Shown: positions 26,510-34,669, counted from the stretch's first letter. The stretch: DNA of 64,000 bases from Chloracidobacterium sp. (GCA_025057975.1 JANWUV010000007.1:62001-126000); one strand, 5' to 3'. Notes: generated by a model not told the origin, from the letters alone. Translations and numbers: made by a program.

Positions 26510-26783
26510 AGGCGCGTGGCGGAGGCCCGTGACGGAGGCCGAAGTGGAGGCGGTGGGGCGGTTCAAGCAGGCGAGCAAGGCTTGACCAACGGCTTGAACG
26601 TTACTTAGCACACTTTGGCCCGCCCGTGAATTGTTTTTCGTCCTTCCTCAGACTGCTTACAAATGCCGTTCACCGTTGCTCCCCGTTGCGCAAAGGCGCT
26701 GGCAGCCTGCGCCGGTTCAGGGTAGACGCTCCACCGAACGCAACACGGCGTGCGCGCCACCGACTCGGCAAAACGGGCAATTC

Positions 26784-27971
26784 CTACCGCGCAAGCCAAT
26801 TCCGAACGGTCGACCAGACGGTCGTTGTTGCGCCCCGTCCGACCACCAGCGCCAGATGCCCCAAGCGCGCTTGGTATTCCACATATCGCGCCGCCGGTAG
26901 TCGCTCCGCCAGCGCTATAGCGCTCGCCGGATGCACAATCTGATCCAATGACCCGATGATGTTGAGTACGGGACAGTCCAGCGCGTCAAGCGCCGCCCGC
27001 TGCCCGTCAACCAGTAGCTTTCCTTCCCACAGGGCGTTGTCCTGGTAGTAGGTCGTCACAAAGTCAGCGTAAAACCTTCCGGGCAGCGGCACGGCGTCCG
27101 CCAGCCACACTTCGACCGCTAGATGTGTCTCGCGGTCGGCGGCGTCCAGCCATATCAGCCACGGCTTTGTCGCGTAGGTCGCTGGCTTGACGCTCCGAAA
27201 TGACGCGCTTACCAACCACCCCGGTAGGTTTCCGAAAATCTCCGCTATGCGCTGTGGCTTGAATGTCGGCGTGGTCAGCCATGTGCGCAATGGCGCATCG
27301 CGCGTGAAGTCGGCCGGTGTCCCTAGCAGGATCAAACTCGCCGCCCGCGCCGGGGACAACGCTGCGTAAGTCGTCGCCAAGACGCCGCCCATCGAATAGC
27401 CAAGTAGATGCACAGCGCGCGCGCCGGTTTCGCTACCGACCGCTTCCACTGCGCGCCCGACAACGCCCACCACATCCTCCAGCCGCCACGCCTGCGCCGC
27501 CGCTGCGGGGCAACCCCAATCCAGCGCGAAGACCTCCTGACCGGCCGCCGTCAGATAGGCGATAAAACTGCGCCCAGCATACAGGTCAAAAATGTAATGG
27601 CGGTTGATGAGCGAGTTGACGATCAATACCGGCGCACGCTTGCGCCGTCGGCCGTTTACGCCCGCCGGCGGATAACGCCGTAACCACGTATGCCCCACCA
27701 GGGGCACCATGGCGCAGGGCGTCGTCGCCGTCGGCGGCGCAACAGCCCGGGCCGCCGCCAACAGCGCCGCCTGCCGCACTTCCTGAGCCAGCGTGAACGG
27801 ATGCCACGGCGCAGCCGCACCAGCCAGCGCCACCCAATCCAACCAATGATCAAGCGTCCAGCCGGCTGCGTGCGCCAAGACTGGGGTTCCAGCGATGCGC
27901 AGCAACCGGTCGTCCAGCGCCCATTGCCAGTACTCGACAAACGCGCTTAAGCGCGACGCTTCAGTTGTCAC
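26784..27971 (-). CDS. PHA synthase-like alpha/beta hydrolase (PhaC class III type) with Ser nucleophile
   Basis: A 395-residue protein built like class III PHA synthase PhaC: VLIVNSLINRHYIFDL, the core FALDWGCP, the nucleophile elbow HLLGYSMGG, then NIIGSLDQIVHP with the acid (D343) and LGHLALVVG with the base (H372). In PHA synthases the elbow is G-x-C-x-G with an essential Cys; here it is Ser193. So it may be a depolymerase-like esterase, or a synthase with an unusual nucleophile. Context supports PHA: the GTG start overlaps the stop of a PhaE-like gene (GTGA, 27968-27971), with a phasin-like gene and phaR next door. Confidence 0.8.
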   Translation of the reverse strand: MTTEASRLSAFVEYWQWALDDRLLRIAGTPVLAHAAGWTLDHWLDWVALAGAAAPWHPFTLAQEVRQAALLAAARAVAPPTATTPCAMVPLVGHTWLRRYPPAGVNGRRRKRAPVLIVNSLINRHYIFDLYAGRSFIAYLTAAGQEVFALDWGCPAAAAQAWRLEDVVGVVGRAVEAVGSETGARAVHLLGYSMGGVLATTYAALSPARAASLILLGTPADFTRDAPLRTWLTTPTFKPQRIAEIFGNLPGWLVSASFRSVKPATYATKPWLIWLDAADRETHLAVEVWLADAVPLPGRFYADFVTTYYQDNALWEGKLLVDGQRAALDALDCPVLNIIGSLDQIVHPASAIALAERLPAARYVEYQARLGHLALVVGRGATTTVWSTVRNWLAR

Positions 27972-28480
27972 GATGAAGAGGATGCGGCGTCGGAAGTGGA
28001 GATCGTCTCAGGCACAGAAGCCGCCTCAACCGCCTTGCGTGCGGCACGCTTGCGGCCCGACGGGGACGCCGGTTTCACAGTTGGCGAAGGCTTCTCCTTT
28101 CGGCCGGCGATTCCTTTTGCGCTTGAAGCTCTCTGGGCAGTCGTCGCCCGCGCTGCGCGCTTCGGAGCAGCAACGTCGGTCAGGTGCGCCGTCAGGTCGT
28201 CCAGCCGGTCGTGCAGCGCCGTCAACTTGTGGTCGAGGGCGGCAATTTCCTCGCGCGTCGGCAGGTTCATCATCCGCAGCCCGAAGCCCATCAACGCCCG
28301 CGTCCGTTCCAACAGCGTCAAAACGCCGTTGATGTAGAGTGATACCGGACGCAAAAACCACGGATGGCGCAGCACGGCGTCCCACTGCGCCGCCGAAGTT
28401 CGGGTGAGCATGTCGTAAAGCGCCTGCGGAAAGGATTTGGCGGACTGAGACGCTTTTGCGCCGCCGGCGGCTTTAGCCAT
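27968..28480 (-). CDS. PhaE/phasin-like helical protein with basic tail
   Basis: About 170 residues from ATG 28480 (MAKAAGGAKASQSAKSFPQ); a longer reading to 28645 crosses the terminator hairpin and is rejected. The middle has amphipathic helices (WFLRPVSLYINGVLTLLERT, then REEIAALDHKLTALHDRLDD, a likely coiled coil). The C-terminal ~60 residues are Ala/Lys/Pro/Ser-rich, like the basic tails of PHA-granule proteins. By position (directly upstream of and coupled to the PhaC-like gene) it is a candidate PhaE-type partner or granule-associated protein. Family assignment is by context rather than a firm motif. Confidence 0.6.
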   Translation of the reverse strand: MAKAAGGAKASQSAKSFPQALYDMLTRTSAAQWDAVLRHPWFLRPVSLYINGVLTLLERTRALMGFGLRMMNLPTREEIAALDHKLTALHDRLDDLTAHLTDVAAPKRAARATTAQRASSAKGIAGRKEKPSPTVKPASPSGRKRAARKAVEAASVPETISTSDAASSSS

Positions 28481-28512
28481 TCGGGAAAGCCTCGAAACCG
28501 TGAAAGTGAAGA

Positions 28513-28557
28513 TAAAGGGGGCGCTTGTCCGTGCTGAAGCCTGACGGATGAGCGCCC
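28513..28557 (-). terminator. Hairpin terminator/attenuator between phasin-like and PhaE-like genes
   Basis: On the minus strand: GGGCGCT, an internal CA/CA mismatch, TCCGT, an 11-base loop, ACGGA, AGCGCCC, then CC and TTTA. It lies just after the phasin-like stop (28567) and before the start of the PhaE-like gene (28480). Partial termination here would make more phasin than synthase (inference). Confidence 0.5.
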
Positions 28558-28566
28558 ACAGGGATT

Positions 28567-28941
28567 CTACTTGACGAATTGGTTGATTGGAAACGCCAGC
28601 AAGTCCATCTGCTTGCGCAGGCTGTCGCCGACCAGCACGTTCCATTGCTCAAACGTGGCGCGTACGGCATCGGCCCCGGCGGTGACAACTTCACGCGCCG
28701 CATCCCCGGCGGCGGCTGTCGTCCGGTCGGCGCCGGCAATCATCGTCATCGCCGACTTGAGGGCCTCTTCCTGCACAGCTAGTCCAGCGCGCAGGCTGGT
28801 GAACGCAACGCTTCGCAGGGACGAAGCCGCGTCCAGCATGGCGTCCGTAGCAACTCGCATGGCTTTGGTCATTGGGTCGAGCATGGTTGATTGCCGCTCG
28901 GCGGCTTCGTTGGGTTTGTCGGTCTGCTTTGACTGCGCCAT
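28567..28941 (-). CDS. Phasin-like protein
   Basis: A 124-residue, Ala-rich, almost fully helical protein without Cys or signal peptide: AMRVATDAMLDAASSLRSVA, AGLAVQEEALKSAMTM, DAAREVVTAGADAVRATFEQ and WNVLVGDSLRKQMDLL. Amphipathic low-complexity helices of this kind are typical of phasins, which coat PHA granules. Strong Shine-Dalgarno AAGGAGT before the ATG. It is the first gene after the promoter that diverges from phaR, the usual place for a phasin gene under PhaR control. Confidence 0.72.
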   Translation of the reverse strand: MAQSKQTDKPNEAAERQSTMLDPMTKAMRVATDAMLDAASSLRSVAFTSLRAGLAVQEEALKSAMTMIAGADRTTAAAGDAAREVVTAGADAVRATFEQWNVLVGDSLRKQMDLLAFPINQFVK

Positions 28942-28986
28942 AGTGTACTCCTTGCTGAAAGGGTGAAAGCCGTTTGGCTGCTCACG

Positions 28987-29016
28987 AAGCTATCCCCGCC
29001 TAGCGCGGCATGTCAA
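28987..29016 (-). promoter_or_regulatory. Predicted sigma70 promoter of the phasin-like gene
   Basis: Minus strand: TTGACA (29016-29011), 18-base spacer, TAGCTT (28992-28987). Predicted transcription start near 28980, about 40 bases before the ATG at 28941. Confidence 0.5.
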
Positions 29017-29021
29017 GGTAC

Positions 29022-29042
29022 TTTTTCGCATTTGCACAAAAA
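29022..29042. promoter_or_regulatory. Candidate PhaR operator 1 (GCA-AA-TGC palindrome)
   Basis: An imperfect palindrome with TTTTT and AAAAA ends around a GCA-AA-TGC core (read on the minus strand). It touches the -35 box of the phasin promoter. PhaR-type repressors are known to bind TGC/GCA-rich repeats; its use here is inferred. Confidence 0.35.
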
Positions 29043-29122
29043 TGTCGCTAAGTGCCCTTTGAAGAATGGTTTAGCTCTGAAAATATTTAGCCGAAAATGT
29101 GATAGCCCTTCAAGATGACGCG

Positions 29123-29141
29123 GTTTTGCGCTTGCAAAAAC
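29123..29141. promoter_or_regulatory. Candidate PhaR operator 2 (TGC-N4-GCA palindrome)
   Basis: GTTTTGC-GCTT-GCAAAAAC, a near-perfect inverted repeat with core TGC-N4-GCA, about 80 bases upstream of phaR. It fits autoregulation of phaR and control of the operon that follows. Confidence 0.4.
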
Positions 29142-29217
29142 TGACAAAACTCCTTTACTTCGAGTACTTTATAAAAAAACTATTGACGATATTGAAGCCA
29201 ATTGCGTAAAAACGCCC

Positions 29218-29748
29218 ATGACGCGACGTACACCCACGCATAACGCGCTCATCATCAAGCGATACGGCAACCGGCGGCTTTATGACACGGAATCCGGCGG
29301 CTATCTAACCAATCAAGATGTCATTGACATCATTCGGCAGGGGCGCGACATCCGTGTGGTGGATTCCCGCACCGGCGAGGACATCACCAAAATGGTGCTG
29401 GTCAACATCATCCTCGAAGAAGAAAAGCTCCGGCAAAATCTCCTACCAGTGTCGTTTCTCTTGCAGCTGATCCGCTTGCAGGGTGAAACCATTCAGGATT
29501 TCTTTCAGAACTACCTTACGGCGAGTCTGGAAGCGTATCTGAAAACGCGCCGGGAGTTTGACCGCCGCTTCCGCGAGTGGCTTGACCTTGGGGCGGCGAT
29601 GACCGCCTTTGCCAATCCGCCGGAGCGCCCTGCCGTAACTGACGACGTAGAAGATAAGGACGCCGCTGCGCCGGTCAAAACGCCACGTCGAACCACGAAA
29701 AAGACGGCGCCGAAGTCCCGTACGAAACGTTCCCCGAAAACGCCATGA
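29218..29748 (+). CDS. phaR: Polyhydroxyalkanoate synthesis repressor PhaR
   Basis: A 176-residue DNA-binding regulator that senses PHA granules. The N-terminal domain has the family signature IIKRYGNRRLYDTESGGYLT, then QDVIDIIRQGRDIRVVDSRT and GEDITKMVLVNIILEEE (residues about 11-70). A second helical region (EEKLRQNLLPVSFLLQLIRL to about 130) is the PHB-accumulation regulatory part. The C-terminus is basic and Pro/Lys-rich. It diverges from the phasin-like gene and its TGA overlaps the start of the acyl-CoA ligase gene (ATGA, 29745-29748), so it heads a five-gene operon. Confidence 0.92.
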   Translation: MTRRTPTHNALIIKRYGNRRLYDTESGGYLTNQDVIDIIRQGRDIRVVDSRTGEDITKMVLVNIILEEEKLRQNLLPVSFLLQLIRLQGETIQDFFQNYLTASLEAYLKTRREFDRRFREWLDLGAAMTAFANPPERPAVTDDVEDKDAAAPVKTPRRTTKKTAPKSRTKRSPKTP

Positions 29749-31289
29749 CCGTTTCCACGTGCCCACCGACAGCTTGGCTTGCCGCCCGCGCGCGCCTGTC
29801 GCCCGACAAAACGGCGCTCATTGACGCGCAACGCGGCTATGCTCCGGTCACGTACGGCGCATGGTTTCGGCGTGTCAACCAGACGGTGCGTTTTCTGCGG
29901 GATGGGTTGGGTGTCCAGCCCGGCGATCGCGTCGCCGTCCTCGCCCGCAACCGGGTTGAATACCTTGACGTGTGGTTTGCGCTTGGACATATCGGCGGCG
30001 TACTCCAAAACCTCAACTGGCGTCTGAGCCGACGCGAACTGGCGGCCATTCTTGCCGACGCCGCGCCGGTCGCCCTGCTCTACGACGCGCCACATGCGGC
30101 ATTGGCCGCCGAACTCGCCGCCGAGCAATCGCCTCCCCTGCGCCGCGTCGCCTTCGACGCTCCCGACGCCGACACCCTGGCCTTTGGCGAACGCGATACA
30201 CTTTCCGCCGAACCGCCGCCGCCGCCGTCCATCACCGCTGAAGCGCCGTGGGTGCTCTGCTACACCGGCGGCTCGACCGGCACGCCTAAGGGGGCCGTCT
30301 TGTCGCACCGCGCCATTTTCGCCAACGCCGTCAACACCGTTCTGTCGTGGGGACTGCGTCCCGATGACGTGACGCTCCTCGACGCGCCGCTGTTTCATAC
30401 CGGCGGCCTCAACGTTCTGACCGCGCCGCTGGTCGCCGTCGGCGGGACGAGCATTGTTACGGGCGGTTTTGCGCCCGATCAGACGTTTGACGCTGTTGAA
30501 CGCCACGGCGTCACCATCCTGTTCGGCGTCCCGACGATGTTTATTGAACTCCAGCGTCATCCGCGCTGGGCGACAGCCGACTTCAGCCGCCTGCGCTTCA
30601 TCATCAGCGGCGGCGCGCCCTGCCCGATGAGCGTGTTTGAGGCCTTCTGGGCCAAGGGTGTCGCTTTCAAAACCGGTTATGGGCTGACCGAAGCCGGGCC
30701 GAACAATTTCTGGCTGCCTGAAGAACAGGTGCGCGAAAAACCTGGCGCCGTCGGCTATCCGCTCTGGTCGGTTGAGGCGCGCATTGTGCGATCAGACGGC
30801 GTAGAGGCTGCGCCCGATGAAGTCGGCGAACTTTGCCTGCGCGGGCCGCACCTGTTTTCCGGCTACTGGAACAACCCCGCTGCAACGGCCGCCGCCGTGG
30901 ACGCCGACGGTTGGCTTCACACCGGCGATCTGGCGGCGCGCGACGCCGACGGCTGTTTCCGCATCGTCGGCCGCCTCAAGGAAATGTTCATTTCCGGCGG
31001 CGAAAACGTCTATCCAGCCGAAGTCGAGAGCGTCTTGCACGAGCATCCGTCCGTCGTCGAAGCCGCCGTCGTCGGTGTTCCTGACCCCAAGTGGGGCGAA
31101 GTCGGCGCGGCGTTTGTCGTGCTCACCGGCGACGCAAGCGACGATGAGCTGACGGCGTTTTGCCGGGCGCGCTTAGCGGGCTACAAGGTTCCGAAACGCT
31201 TTATCCGTCTTCCGGCGCTGCCGCGCACCGGCGCGCACAAGATCGACAAAGCGGCGCTGCGCCGCCGCATCACCGAAGAAAGGCTATAA
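29745..31289 (+). CDS. Acyl-CoA ligase (AMP-binding, ANL family) I
   Basis: A 514-residue acyl-activating enzyme that makes acyl-AMP and then acyl-CoA. Motifs: P-loop YTGGSTGTPKGAVLSHRAIF, the A5 segment GYGLTEAGPNNFWL, TGDLAARDADGCFRIVGRLK (A7/A8 hinge) and SGGENVYPAEVESVLHEHP, with the A10 lysine in HKIDKAAL. It resembles medium/long-chain acyl-CoA ligases more than acetyl-CoA synthetase. Coupled to phaR by ATGA overlap and followed after 3 bases by the hydrolase gene. Probably activates a free 3-hydroxy or fatty acid for the KAS III-like enzyme (inference). Confidence 0.9.
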   Translation: MTVSTCPPTAWLAARARLSPDKTALIDAQRGYAPVTYGAWFRRVNQTVRFLRDGLGVQPGDRVAVLARNRVEYLDVWFALGHIGGVLQNLNWRLSRRELAAILADAAPVALLYDAPHAALAAELAAEQSPPLRRVAFDAPDADTLAFGERDTLSAEPPPPPSITAEAPWVLCYTGGSTGTPKGAVLSHRAIFANAVNTVLSWGLRPDDVTLLDAPLFHTGGLNVLTAPLVAVGGTSIVTGGFAPDQTFDAVERHGVTILFGVPTMFIELQRHPRWATADFSRLRFIISGGAPCPMSVFEAFWAKGVAFKTGYGLTEAGPNNFWLPEEQVREKPGAVGYPLWSVEARIVRSDGVEAAPDEVGELCLRGPHLFSGYWNNPAATAAAVDADGWLHTGDLAARDADGCFRIVGRLKEMFISGGENVYPAEVESVLHEHPSVVEAAVVGVPDPKWGEVGAAFVVLTGDASDDELTAFCRARLAGYKVPKRFIRLPALPRTGAHKIDKAALRRRITEERL

Positions 31290-31292
31290 CCC

Positions 31293-32093
31293 ATGCCGTA
31301 CGTTACGACCAACGGCGTCAACCTCTACGTCGAAGACACCGGCGGCGACCTCCCGCCCGTCCTTCTCATCACCGGTCTGGGCTACGACGAGTGGTTCTGG
31401 ATGGAAACCGTCGCGCCGCTGCTGCGCGACCGCTACCGCCTAATTGCGCCTGCCAATCGCGGCGCGGGACGCAGCGACAAGCCGGCCGGTCCCTACACAA
31501 CAGCGCAGATGGCGGCGGATATGGTCGGCGTGCTGGACGCGCTCGGCGTCGAGCGCGCCATCGTCGTCGGTCATTCCCTTGGCGGCTTCATCGCGCAGGA
31601 GCTTACACTTGCGCATCCGACGCGCGTCACCAAGCTAGTCCTAGCCGGCACAAGCTTTGGCGGCCCAGAAGCCATCCCGCCGACGCCGGCCGCCATGGCC
31701 GTGCTGATGCTTGACCGGACGATGGACCCAATGGAGTTGATCCGGCGCGGCCTTGAAACGGCCGTTGCGCCGTCGTTTCTTGCCGCCAAGCCGCCGATGC
31801 TGGAGCGGCTCATCGCCTACCGACTGACGACGCCTGTGCCGCCGGAAGCCTTCCAGAGTCAGATGCTGGCCGGCGCGACGCACAATGCCGCCGACCGCAT
31901 TGCGGCCATCACCTGCCCGACGCTGATTCTCGCCGGTGAGTTGGATCAAGTTGTACCGCCCGGCAACGTCGCCTTGCTCAAGGCAAAGCTGCCGCAGGCC
32001 GAAACGGTCATGATTTCTGACGCCGGGCACCTGTTCCCCATCGAGAAACCCAACGAAACGGCGGCGGCGCTGGCTGCCTTCTTCGCCGCCTGA
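31293..32093 (+). CDS. Alpha/beta hydrolase
   Basis: A 266-residue hydrolase with the complete triad: the nucleophile elbow VVGHSLGGF (Ser), LILAGELDQVVPPGN (Asp) and ISDAGHLFPIEKP (His). The oxyanion region is LLITGLGYDEWFW. It resembles 3-oxoadipate enol-lactonase/esterase-type hydrolases, so it could cleave a thioester or ester. It sits between the first acyl-CoA ligase (3-base gap) and the KAS III-like gene (13-base gap with AAGGAG upstream of the next ATG), clearly one operon. Confidence 0.9.
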   Translation: MPYVTTNGVNLYVEDTGGDLPPVLLITGLGYDEWFWMETVAPLLRDRYRLIAPANRGAGRSDKPAGPYTTAQMAADMVGVLDALGVERAIVVGHSLGGFIAQELTLAHPTRVTKLVLAGTSFGGPEAIPPTPAAMAVLMLDRTMDPMELIRRGLETAVAPSFLAAKPPMLERLIAYRLTTPVPPEAFQSQMLAGATHNAADRIAAITCPTLILAGELDQVVPPGNVALLKAKLPQAETVMISDAGHLFPIEKPNETAAALAAFFAA

Positions 32094-32106
32094 AGGAGAC
32101 GCGCCT

Positions 32107-33102
32107 ATGACGCGCTACGCCCACATCCTGGCCACCGGCAGTTACGCGCCCGCGCAAGTCGTCCCGAACGCCGTTTTTGACGCCCGCTTTGGTGAACCGA
32201 TTGACGCATGGCTTCAGGCCAACGTTGGCATCCGCGAACGGCGCTACATGGCCGCCGACGAAACGACCTCCGACTTAGCCGTGGCCGCCGCCCGGCAGGC
32301 GCTGGAGCGCGCTGGACTCGACGCCGCCGACCTTGACCTCATCATTGTCGCCACCGACACGCCGGATTATCTCTCGCCGGCGACGGCTTCAGTCGTACAG
32401 ACCAAGCTTGGCGCGCACCGCGCCGGGGCGTTCGACCTCAACGCCGCCTGCGCAGGCTGGGTGACGGCGCTCAATCAGGCGGCGCTGATGATGGCCGCCG
32501 ACGCCGACTATCGGCGCGTCCTTGTTGTCGGCGGCTACGGGATGAGCCGCTTTCTCGACCCGAACGACAAATATACGGCGACGCTCTTCGCCGACGGCGC
32601 GGGCGCAGTCATTCTGGCGGCCGGCGACAAGCCGGGCTTTTTGGCCGGCAAGCTGCAAGCCGTCGGTGGATTTCATGACGCGATGGGGATTTACACTGGC
32701 GGCGCGTTTCGTCCCTGCACGCTGGAAACGCTCGCTGCTTTTGGTCCGCCAAAGGTGCAGTTTGTACGAAAGTTTCCGCGCACGTTCAACACCGAGTACT
32801 GGCCGGCGCTGATTCAGGCCACGCTGGCCAAGGCGAAACTGACGCTCGCCGATGTAGATTGGTTCCTGTTCACGCAAATCAACCTGCGGACGATTGAAAT
32901 GGTCATGGCGATGCTTGGCCAGCCAGTCGAAAAAACGCACTGGGTAATGGACAAGTGGGGCTACACCGGTTCGGCCTGCCTGCCGATGGCGCTCGACGAC
33001 CTTGCCACAACACGGCGCGGCTTGAAGCCGGGACAGACCATCGTCTTTTGCGCCAGCGGCGGCGGCATTGCGCTGGCGGCTTCCGTGTGGAGGTGGGTCT
33101 AG
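32107..33102 (+). CDS. KAS III (FabH)-like enzyme lacking the catalytic His and Asn
   Basis: A 331-residue thiolase-fold protein. Cys115 is present in DLNAACAGW. The FabH motif PHQAN is FTQIN here (Thr256 replaces His) and the GNTSAA motif is GYTGSA (Tyr286 replaces Asn). Other KAS III marks are normal: ATDTPDYLSPATAS, FADGAGAVIL and CASGGGIALAAS at the end. Without His and Asn, malonyl decarboxylation and C-C condensation are unlikely. It may instead be an acyltransferase forming esters or thioesters through Cys, as known for some divergent KAS III enzymes. Between a hydrolase and the second acyl-CoA ligase, whose ATG follows its stop by one base. Confidence 0.9.
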   Translation: MTRYAHILATGSYAPAQVVPNAVFDARFGEPIDAWLQANVGIRERRYMAADETTSDLAVAAARQALERAGLDAADLDLIIVATDTPDYLSPATASVVQTKLGAHRAGAFDLNAACAGWVTALNQAALMMAADADYRRVLVVGGYGMSRFLDPNDKYTATLFADGAGAVILAAGDKPGFLAGKLQAVGGFHDAMGIYTGGAFRPCTLETLAAFGPPKVQFVRKFPRTFNTEYWPALIQATLAKAKLTLADVDWFLFTQINLRTIEMVMAMLGQPVEKTHWVMDKWGYTGSACLPMALDDLATTRRGLKPGQTIVFCASGGGIALAASVWRWV

Positions 33103-33103
33103 C

Positions 33104-34669
33104 ATGCTTGTCGGACTGGGCGACTATCTTGGACGCCGCGCCATTTATTCGCCGGACGCGCTGGCCTTTGTCGACGCCGGCAAGGCCGAACCGCTCCGGC
33201 TGACCTTCGCTGAAGCCAACGTGCGCGCCGTGCGCGTCGCAGCCGCGCTGCGGCGGTTGGGCGTCGGCGCAGGTGATCGGGTGGCGCTGCTGGCCCGCGA
33301 CGGCATTGAACATCTCGATTGTTTTTTCGCCTGCGCCAAGCTCGGCGCGCTCCATACGCCGTTCAACTGGCGACTGCACTGGCGTGAGAATTTGGCAATC
33401 CTGAAACGGCTTGAGCCGCGTGTGCTGCTGTTTGGAAGCGACTTCGCAACGGCGGTTGCCGAGATGCGCGAGACAGGTGAACTCGGCGCGACGCGGTTGG
33501 TTCATTTGGACGGCGAGCCGGTCGCCGACAGCGTGGCATTTGCCGAGTGGCTTGCGGCGCCTGCGCCTGATTTCGCGCCGACGCCGGTGCAGCCGGAGGA
33601 CATTGCGGCGCTCATCTTCACCGGCGGCACGACCGGGACGCCCAAAGCTGCCGCGATTTCACACCGGCAAATCGCGTGGAACACCCTCAACACGGTCATT
33701 CACGACCTACGGCACGGCGACCGCTACTTGAACGTGTTTCCGCTGTTTCACACAGGCGGGTTGTTTGTCTATACCGTGCCGCTTGCGCTCCTCGGTGGGA
33801 CGACTGTACTGATGCGCCAGTTTGACGCGGCGCAAACACTGAACCTCATTGCGCGCGAACGCATTACGGTCTTTGCGGGCGTGCCGACGATGTACCAGAT
33901 GATGACGGCCGCGCCGAACTGGCCAACGGCGGATTTGTCGTCGCTGCGCTTTTGCACGAGCGGCGGCGCGCCGCTCCCGTTGTCGCTCATTGAGACCTAC
34001 CGCGCCGCGAAGGGTGTCTGTTTCAAGCAGGGTTTCGGGATGACGGAGTTTGGTCCCGGCGTCTTTGCGCTTGCGCCGGAGGACGCTGAACGCAAGGCCG
34101 GCTCCATCGGGCGTCCCAACTTCTTCATTGAGGCTGCCGTGATGGACGACGCTGGGACGCTATTGCCGCCTGACACGGCCGGTGAACTGGTTTTGCGCGG
34201 CCCAGCGGGGTCGTCCGGCTACTTCGGCGCTGAGGAAGCGACGGCCGCAAGCCGCGACGCCGACGGCTGGTTTCACACGGGTGATGTCGCCCGCTACGAC
34301 GCTGAAGGGTTCTTCTTCATCGTGGATCGCAAGAAGGACATGTTCATTTCGGGCGGCGAAAACGTCTATCCGGCGGAAATTGAGCAGGCGCTATATGCGC
34401 ATCCGGCGGTCGCCATGTGCGCCGTCGTAGGCGTCCCCGACGCAAAATGGGGCGAGGTCGGCGCGGCTTGCGTCGTGTTGAAGCCAGGCGCGACGGCGAC
34501 CGAAGCGGAACTCATCGCGTTTTTGCGCGAGCGGCTGGCAGGCTACAAAACGCCGAAGTCGGTGCATTTCTTTGACGCGCTGCCGATGAGCGCCGCTGGC
34601 AAGATTCTCAAGCGCGATCTGCGCACGCTCCTAACGCAGCCGCCCGAAGGCCAGTCCGACCAACCGTAA
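33104..34669 (+). CDS. Acyl-CoA ligase (AMP-binding, ANL family) II
   Basis: A 521-residue ligase from ATG 33104, which has GGAGGTG ten bases upstream inside the end of the KAS III-like gene. Motifs: IFTGGTTGTPKAAAISHRQI, QGFGMTEFGPGVF, TGDVARYDAEGFFFIVDRKK and SGGENVYPAEIEQALYAHP, with the A10 lysine in AGKILKRDL. It is related to ligase I but not a close duplicate (the N-terminal thirds differ much). Last gene of the phaR operon. Two ligases suggest two acyl substrates are brought together. Confidence 0.9.
   Translation: MLVGLGDYLGRRAIYSPDALAFVDAGKAEPLRLTFAEANVRAVRVAAALRRLGVGAGDRVALLARDGIEHLDCFFACAKLGALHTPFNWRLHWRENLAILKRLEPRVLLFGSDFATAVAEMRETGELGATRLVHLDGEPVADSVAFAEWLAAPAPDFAPTPVQPEDIAALIFTGGTTGTPKAAAISHRQIAWNTLNTVIHDLRHGDRYLNVFPLFHTGGLFVYTVPLALLGGTTVLMRQFDAAQTLNLIARERITVFAGVPTMYQMMTAAPNWPTADLSSLRFCTSGGAPLPLSLIETYRAAKGVCFKQGFGMTEFGPGVFALAPEDAERKAGSIGRPNFFIEAAVMDDAGTLLPPDTAGELVLRGPAGSSGYFGAEEATAASRDADGWFHTGDVARYDAEGFFFIVDRKKDMFISGGENVYPAEIEQALYAHPAVAMCAVVGVPDAKWGEVGAACVVLKPGATATEAELIAFLRERLAGYKTPKSVHFFDALPMSAAGKILKRDLRTLLTQPPEGQSDQP

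Noticed and set aside
29511-30560. Minus-strand open frame of 349 codons
   Set aside because: Antisense to phaR and the first acyl-CoA ligase; no motif.
29745-34669. Olefin (OleABCD) or beta-lactone cluster
   Set aside because: No OleD reductase is present, and the KAS III-like enzyme lacks His and Asn that OleA retains; the ligases look like acyl-CoA ligases.
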